Positions 58,431-64,000 of a stretch of DNA of 64,000 nt are shown here, piece by piece. Source of the DNA: Capsicum annuum (Eukaryota; Streptophyta; Magnoliopsida; Solanales; Solanaceae). The stretch is taken from NCBI RefSeq assembly GCF_002878395.1, contig NC_061118.1:89041918-89105917 (forward strand), written 5' to 3'. Below the pieces are notes generated by a model that did not search any database, was not told the origin of the DNA, and saw only the letters and a list, made by a program, of their open reading frames with translations. The translations under genes were made by a program, and so were the position numbers. Every line of letters starts with the position of its first letter. Position 1 is the first letter of the stretch.

Positions 58431-59180
58431 TATATACTACCATGCTAACTTTACAGCAAATTCCCCATTAGATTTGAACATCCATATAGGGTTTCCTTCT
58501 TCTATATTCATCTCAGGAGCCTTTATTTTGAGAATTACATAAGTAGCAATCTCTTATGTCACCAAGTGTTTCATAGATTACCATTTCAACTTCCCTAACT
58601 TACTAAATCCCTTACTTCCTGATACCTCTCATCCTGTTCTCTATTCACTTTTGTAACATTATACAAGCTGCCAAGAGATGTCCAATTATCCCACTAGATG
58701 CAAGAGTTACCCTTCCTGATTTTCCACAAAATTTGATATTCAATCAGATCCCCTCCATAAAATCATGTTTAGGTGCCCCTTCTTATAATACTTTTATGCA
58801 GATACATAGTCCATATGGATTTTTTCATTCTGAAGTTTCACCACAGCTTACAAAACAAATCCATAGAAACAACCTAAACCCCAGACATCCATTTACTTCT
58901 AGTAAACATATAGAATGCCATCTTACCCAGTGTTTGTTTTAACCTCATATGTAGCTACTCCAAAAGAATTGAGCAAGCATATTCTAAATAGTAATAAGAA
59001 AATTCATAGTACGATTCATCATTGAAAGACAATGAACTGGAATACTCTAAAGAACATATTTAATAAGGATATCTCTTTCTCCATAGGATAGTAGTTTACC
59101 CTTCCAACTTTGTAACTTATTACTGATTCAGTTCATTATACTCTGATAATAGTCTTTCTTTTTTCTTATGTGGAAAATAA
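58431..59180 (-). pseudogene. LINE ORF2, RT thumb to zinc region (broken)
   Basis: After the solo LTR the minus-strand frame resumes at 59180 with 'KKKDYY' and then 'NKLQSWKGKLLSYGERDILI' and 'SIPVHCLSMMN' (59100-59010), 'MLAQFFWSSYI' near 58980. This is the conserved region that follows RT in L1-type LINEs. Decayed stretches follow up to the zinc region. The plus-strand reading 58733-58942 is a shadow. Confidence 0.8.
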
Positions 59181-59185
59181 GACAA

Positions 59186-60672
59186 TGATGAGTGGTTATT
59201 TTACCACTCATTCTCACTTAACAGTCATGAACATTTCCTTGATTTTAATTAATAAATAAGATATATTCATGAGTAAATACACTAATATCCACTCTTTGCA
59301 GGTACAGGGTCGATCACGTTGAAAGATATGGATTGAAGCTTATAACGAGCAAAAAGGAGTAGGAAAAATGCAGCTAAAGACTCCGAGCAGAAAGGGCCTC
59401 AGGTATCACGGTCATGGTCTGAACACCGCGATCACTATCAGCTAAGCAGAAAATATTCCTATCCTCAGGTAATGCAGTCGTGGTTGGAGGAATACAATTG
59501 TAGTCGATCAAGTTTGGTTAACACAATGCGATCTCTCGATCATAGCCACGATCACAACCAAAGCTCCACTAGCATGGCCTAGAGGGAAGAATGAGTAAAG
59601 GACATTGTGGTAAATTATGTAGCTAAAGCAGCACATCTATGGAGAATAAAAAGATCCTAGAAGGGGAGAGTGAAAAATTGGATTGTTCATTTTTTATCTT
59701 TATAATTTTTGTTCTAACAGGAAGTTAGTGAAATTGAAGTGTGGAATTGAACATTATTTTACCCTCTCTTATTATGAATTTCATGTATGCACTACTTGGT
59801 AAAATTTCTTTCTCTTATCTAATGAGTAGCTAACTTCTTTAGGCTTGGGATTATGTTGAACTAGAGTGTAATTGTGTAGGGGGTATTGTTGTGTTTGCAT
59901 GGATTTTAGTTGTTGAGTCTGGATTCCATAATTGCTTAAGCTTATGGGTTGGAATTTGATTGGTGAAAGCCCCAAATCTCCAAATGGGTTTGATGGGTGA
60001 AAACCCCAAACTTAGAAACCCTTTATTATCCTCGAAAGAGGGATGAAGGTGAACATGAGATAACCCATAACATACTTGAAAGAGGGTTATAGGGTTACAA
60101 GGCAATGGTGAGCAATTAAAGCCTATGGTTTTCTCCCTCTTGCAATCTAGAAATAAGTGTATTAGGAGTGTCAATCATGACAAAAGCATCATCCTAGAAA
60201 TAGGGATGCTTGATTGAAGTTTTAGGTGATTATGATTTTCACACTTGTTAGGTGATTGAAAGAGCAAACAGGTGAAATCATTATGGTTTTATCAAAAGAT
60301 TGACCATAATGACCTTAGACCTAGCCTATACTTTAGTTGACAAATAAATGCCATGCTAAACCTTCAGTAACCCACATAATTTTACCTTTAGGTAGAAATA
60401 ATCCCAAGATTTCCCCCAATATTGTTGCTTAAAACAAAAGTGTTATCTCTTGATCATTTGATAATGATCATACAAAAAGTTCCCAAACCAATCTTGCCAT
60501 CTTATTTTACATGTTGTTTTTTATAGCATTCTGTGTAATCTCATAGTAATTTGAGCACCCATAGTGTTTGAAGTCTATAATTTGTTTCTTGAGATTCTAT
60601 CATAATTCAAATTGGGTTACTTGACAAAGACTGCCTCACCCCTCAAATATGGGAGTGAGTTAAGCATTATCT
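59186..60672 (+). mobile_element. Solo LTR (Athila/Tat-type) inserted in the LINE
   Basis: Starts TGATGAGTGG and ends 'gttaagcattatct'. A perfect gacaa duplication flanks it (59181-59185, 60673-60677), and the LINE RT frame continues across. Its 1487 bp equal the LTRs at 35918-38958, and the ends resemble each other ('ttgacaa--a-cgctcac-cc' near the right end). A 'tttgcaggtacagg' stands where the other LTR has 'attgcaggaaaagg'. A word array with 'cacggtcatgg', 'accgcgatcac', 'gcagtcgtgg', 'ctcgatcatag', 'cacgatcacaacc' lies at 59405-59562. The minus-strand ORFs 59781-60174 are chance. Confidence 0.85.
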
Positions 60673-60677
60673 GACAA

Positions 60678-61870
60678 CCCAGATATGTAAAAGGAAAATC
60701 TTTTCTTAAAATACCTATTGTCACCTCAGTCATGACCACCACCCCATAAGATACTTCTTTATATAAATAAATAGCACTATTTTTTATTAATCCTCTGGTC
60801 CGATGTATTTTCATATATCTCTAGAGTCTCTGACAGTATCTTCAAAGTATTTAATTCTTCCTTGCATAAAATAATCATATCATCAACAAACGCTAGATGA
60901 TTTATTTTTGAACTTCCTCTAGGCATCCCAAAAGTTTTAAACTCCTTTTTTAATAGTAGTGCTTTTAATGATCTGGACATTACCAAAGTAGCAAGATTAA
61001 ACAATGTTGGAGATAAAGGATCTCCCTCTTTCAATCCTCTTGATGATCTGAAAAAACATTTTGGTTGACCAACCAAGATGATTGAATACCAGTTATTACT
61101 CACCAGTCTATACACCACGTCAATGATAACTTCACCAAATCCCATCTTTCTCAACACTTTTGTTAAAAATAGCCACTCGACTCTATCATATGCTTTCATC
61201 ATATCCAATTTCAAAACCATGTTAGGTGGTTTACCTCTTTTCCTTATTTTTGACATAATTTCTTAAGCTACCAGAATATTTTCAGTTATACTTCTACCTT
61301 GCAAAAATCCTGCTTGTTCCTTTGAAATAATTTTTGGTGACAAACTCTTAATTCTACCATGGATAATTCTTGAAAAAATCTTGTTAACTAAATTACTTAG
61401 AGATATTGGCCTAAAGTCAGAGAAAGAATTAAGAACTAACTTTTTAGGCAGCATCACAAGATTTGCATGAGTAATAAACTTGGGCAGTTCATATCCACAG
61501 AAAAAGGAATTTACTATTTCATAGATATATTGTCCAACTATTTCTCTAGCATCTTGATAAAAACCGGTTGTCATACCATCTGGACCTCCGATACTATTTT
61601 TGTTTAATCACATGACTACATCTCTCACTTCTTGCATAATTGGAAATTTAATCAACTCTTTATTCTGTTGAGAATTAACTAACTTTTGTATTTCATCAAG
61701 AATTGAAAAATATTCAGACTGTTACTCTTTAGTGAATTACTTTTAGAAAAAAACTGATTCCAGCATTTAAAATATCATTCTGGTTTTCCAACCAAATTCC
61801 CTCCTCATTTTTAATTCTGTTGACTTTAAATCTATTTCTTCTTTTCCTTACAATAGTATGAAAAAATTTT
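60678..61870 (-). pseudogene. LINE ORF2 reverse transcriptase (largely open)
   Basis: RT would copy LINE RNA at a nicked target. From right: 'WFKDG' and 'RNRFKVNRIKNEEGIWLEN' (61880-61780), then 'SIGGPDGM' (61600-61575), open 61574-61263 with 'ELPKFITHANLVMLPKK', 'FSDFRPISLSNLVNKIFSRI', 'EQAGFLQGRSITENIL'. After one stop, open 61256-60777 (159 codons): 'MVLKLDMMKAYDRVEWLFL' with catalytic Asp, 'GLKEGDPLSPTLFNLA' and the catalytic box 'HLAFVDDMIIL' (FVDD for YADD). Then 'FPFTYLGCQI' up to the insertion at 60672. Only two stops interrupt 400 residues, so this is one of the better kept proteins. Confidence 0.9.
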
Positions 61871-62881
61871 GTGCTTCTCTAACCATCTTTAAACCAGCCA
61901 AACCCTGCTTTTTGTTTCCAAAAGTCTTCTTCTTCTAAACAACATATTTAAGTCTTCTTGTGCTTTAAACAATTTAGCTCTATTTTCACCTGAAGGATTC
62001 TGCTCAAATTGTACTTCCATTACTTTAATAATATCTTCTAAAGTTGCAATCTCCTGAAAGTTGTTTCCAAATTTCTCTTTTCTCCATTATTTCAATGCAT
62101 GTTTGGTCTGTTTAATCACCTCCAAACAAGTTTCCTCCTACAACTAAAAATTCAAAAATCTAAAAGGTTTGATGATTTTCTCTTAAGGATTAGAAAACTG
62201 TAATAGTAATGAAGTATGATCCAACCCACTTCTAGTCAAATGTTCCACTTCCAAGACTATAAATAAGTTTTTCCTCAAATTATTCCATAACACTCTATAT
62301 AGTCTTTCAAAATAGATAATCTTCATCAACTCTCCTATTCTACGAAGTGAACTTACTACCTTTGAATCTCGGGTCTTCTAAATCGCATAAACTGATACAA
62401 TATTTGAAATCAGTTGTATCTGCTAAAGTAACTAGTAAACCCCCTAATTTTTCTTCATTTCTAGTGAAAACATTGAAATCCCCCCACCCCACAATCAATG
62501 GCTCATTTATTGTTAGGTAAATATCAATTAAAGATTCCACAACACCAGTCTTTTTTGTTGATTACACTTTACATATACTAGTGTTACCAGTACACCCATT
62601 CCTACTTCTTGATTGTACAACTTTAATGTTAGTTATTTCTCATCATCTCTCATAATTGTACACTAGACTACCCTATCACAAAATGCCTAAATTTTTCCTG
62701 ATGAAATTTTCATTACATGTTGCATCCCTAATCTGATTTTGTACTCCTCTATATTACTGTTATCTTGGAAAGGTTCTAAGATTCTAATAAAATAGAAATG
62801 GTGTCTTTTTTGTATAGTGATCAGTCTACTAAATGCCTTTCTAGTATTTACTAATCTTATATTCCAAATCAATGCCTTCAT
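61871..62881 (-). pseudogene. LINE ORF2 apurinic-type endonuclease (broken)
   Basis: Starts at ATG 62881 with 'MKALIWNIRLVNTRKAFSRL', the usual start of ORF2 with the endonuclease Asn motif (WNIR). 'FYFIRILEPFQ' follows (metal-binding Glu in LEPF). Then decayed sequence and an open part 62540-62340 with 'IVGWGDFNVFTRNEEKLGGL' (the GDFN motif) and 'CISLCDLEDPRFKGSKFT', the last conserved block before the active His. The endonuclease nicks target DNA to start integration. Stops and frame changes lie between the parts; the link to RT (62330-61880) is decayed. Confidence 0.85.
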
Positions 62882-63221
62882 CCTAACTGATGTTTAGAGT
62901 GGTTCTTTGTCTGTATTGTAGTAATACCTACATTCTTATTCTTTTTATACTTTTTGCTCTGTGTTGCTTTCATTGTATCAATCTATTTAGGGGATAAACC
63001 TCTTTTAATAGCTATATTTTCAATGGTTTCCCCAAATCTTCATCATCCAACTCCTCTTTATTCCTGTTAGAAAGTTCTATCTGCTGATCTACTTGAATTG
63101 CCAATGGTAAAACTCCTTCCATGACTTTATCTTAAACATTATCCTTATTGTAGGTTACCAAAAACAATTTTTTTGATTCTTTCTTCTAATCACCTTCTTT
63201 TTAATCATGCTTTTGCTAGTT
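62882..63221 (-). other. LINE spacer between ORF1 and ORF2
   Basis: No conserved reading; low-complexity Lys/Asn-coding stretches on the minus strand could belong to the charged C-terminal part of ORF1. It separates the last ORF1 stop from the ORF2 start. Confidence 0.5.
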
Positions 63222-64000
63222 TTAGACCTCACTAGTATTGTCTACTCTTTGTTTTACTTGATCCTTGTCAATAATATTTGTTTTTTCTTTCCCCTGTCTT
63301 TTACCAAATGCACTGTTTACCCAATCTTTGGTATTTTCTTTTTGACTATTATCTTTTTGCATGTCTATCTTTCCTTGTGATTCTACACAATCTCCTTTAT
63401 CTCCATCATTTTCTAATGCTATAAAAGCATTGGAGACATGGACCTGTTCTACTTTATTTTCCTCCACCTCCCCAAGAATATGCCCATATTTGTCCCTTTT
63501 GTATTTATTCCTCCTTGTAAGCCATTGTTGTTTGTTGTTCATTCTCTCCCTATTCTTATTATTCCCTTGCTCTACTATATGTTCTACCTTGCTTCCCTCT
63601 ACATCATTATTACCCTTATCCTCTTTTGGATCCTTTTCTTCTCTTGTAGATTCATATAATTCAGGATGTACATTCCAACAACTATTCTGATCATGACCTA
63701 GTAAACAACACTCTTTACAATATTTAGGCATGTAATCATACTGAATTAATATCTATTTAGATTTAATTTCACTAGTCACATCATTTTCTTTATTAATTCT
63801 TGCCCTTTGTAGTGGTTTAGCTACTAAGTCAACCTCTACCTTCACTTTGGCACAAGTAGGCCTTGTTTGATTCCTAGTTTCCATATCTGCTTGGAAACAT
63901 TTCCTAACAGCTAATACAATAGAGAAACTCACCTCTTTTATAAAAAAAATAGGAGGAAGATCAGGCATTAAAATCTATGCCACTAATGAAGGTTTTGACA
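63222..64000 (-). pseudogene. LINE ORF1, nucleic-acid-binding protein (DUF4283/zf-CCHC_4-type), 5' part outside the window
   Basis: The minus-strand frame is continuous from the right edge, with one stop at an expected Trp (near 63977) and one TAG at 63750-63752 for Gln. It shows 'MPDLPPIFF', 'NQTRPTCAKVKVEVDLVAKP' (63900-63830), 'YDYMPKYCKECCLLGHDQNS' (63737-63678) with a CCHC knuckle (C-ECC-GH-C), 'NVHPELY', and a long charged Lys/Asp/Asn-rich tail to 63222. This is the typical ORF1 of plant L1 LINEs, often annotated as DUF4283 protein. It would package LINE RNA. The plus-strand readings 63361-63690 are shadows. Confidence 0.87.

Larger units (their letters stand above)
57152..64000 (-). 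mobile_element. L1-type LINE (non-LTR retrotransposon), 5' end beyond the window, inactive
   Basis: Minus strand, read right to left: ORF1 (64000-63222), endonuclease, RT, zinc-binding region and RNase H, then a 3' UTR and, at 57152-57163, a T-run on the plus strand that can be the poly(A) tail. The order EN-RT-zf-RNase H without LTRs, plus an ORF1 with a CCHC knuckle, fits plant L1/RIL-like LINEs that carry RNase H. A solo LTR (59186-60672) interrupts RT. The flanking duplication cannot be tested because the 5' end is not in view. The whole reading is full of stops. Confidence 0.88.

Noticed and set aside
59781..60174. Two overlapping minus-strand ORFs in the solo LTR
   Set aside because: They lie inside a solo LTR with exact borders; no homology or motif, and the LTR is read in the other direction.
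63361..63690. Plus-strand ORFs with hydrophobic, Phe/Leu/Ser-rich sequence, resembling membrane proteins
   Set aside because: They are antisense to the Lys/Glu/Asp-rich LINE ORF1; the hydrophobic look follows from the complement of charged codons.

Overview
This 64 kb window is a plant nuclear repeat block, AT-rich, with no intact gene and no recognisable host gene. Every stretch I can interpret is a transposable element or its debris. The LTR termini (TGTAATACCCC...CATTACA, TGTCACGACCC-like ends, TTGACAACGATCGC near one LTR end) and the retroelement protein types resemble Solanaceae repeats. That assignment comes from memory of such families and is not proven by the sequence. All coding regions are pseudogenes broken by stops, frameshifts and deletions. 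No bacterial-style system, CRISPR array, rRNA or tRNA gene was seen.

Layout. (1) The oldest visible layer on the left is a minus-strand Athila-type Ty3/gypsy element. It survives as four pieces (1052-2138, 14269-14861 and 21773-25812, with its 3' tail at 1052-1380) that read gag, protease, RT, RNase H, integrase from right to left. It is interrupted by a plus-strand chromovirus-like element with a chromodomain ('family A', 2139-14268), which itself carries a reversed solo LTR of its own family (5673-8070), and by a minus-strand LTR-type insertion ('family D', 14862-21772). A truncated family D LTR (25813-28215) carrying an almost perfect 156-bp inverted repeat ends this part. (2) On the right a plus-strand Athila-type element survives as 28216-28598, 40879-46576 and 55806 to about 57150. 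It is interrupted by a full-length chromovirus ('family B', 28599-40873) whose 3' LTR holds an LTR-71 bp-LTR deletion derivative (35918-38958), by a Stowaway-like MITE (41369-41617), and by a minus-strand chromovirus ('family C', 46577-55800). (3) From about 57150 to the right edge lies a minus-strand L1-type LINE with ORF1, endonuclease, RT, zinc-binding region and RNase H. It is interrupted by a solo LTR (59186-60672).

The nesting is supported by target-site duplications that I read directly: tgaac/taaac (A), ataaa/ataag (solo LTR in A), aattc/aattt (D), tagaa/tagag (B), atgtc/atgtc (LTR-71-LTR), TA/TA (MITE), ttggt/ttagt (C) and gacaa/gacaa (solo LTR in the LINE). In several cases the interrupted reading frame resumes across the insertion. 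The elements have lost different enzymes: A lost the protease catalytic motif and has Asp to Asn in the integrase, B has the same integrase change, and C lost the RT YxDD box.

The most interesting signals are the nearly identical inverted repeat at 25868-26200, the LTR pair with only 71 bp between its LTRs, the recurring layout in which each LTR family carries its own array of short CpG-containing near-palindromic words in or near its promoter region, and a possible internal promoter in front of the downstream ORF of the plus-strand Athila element.
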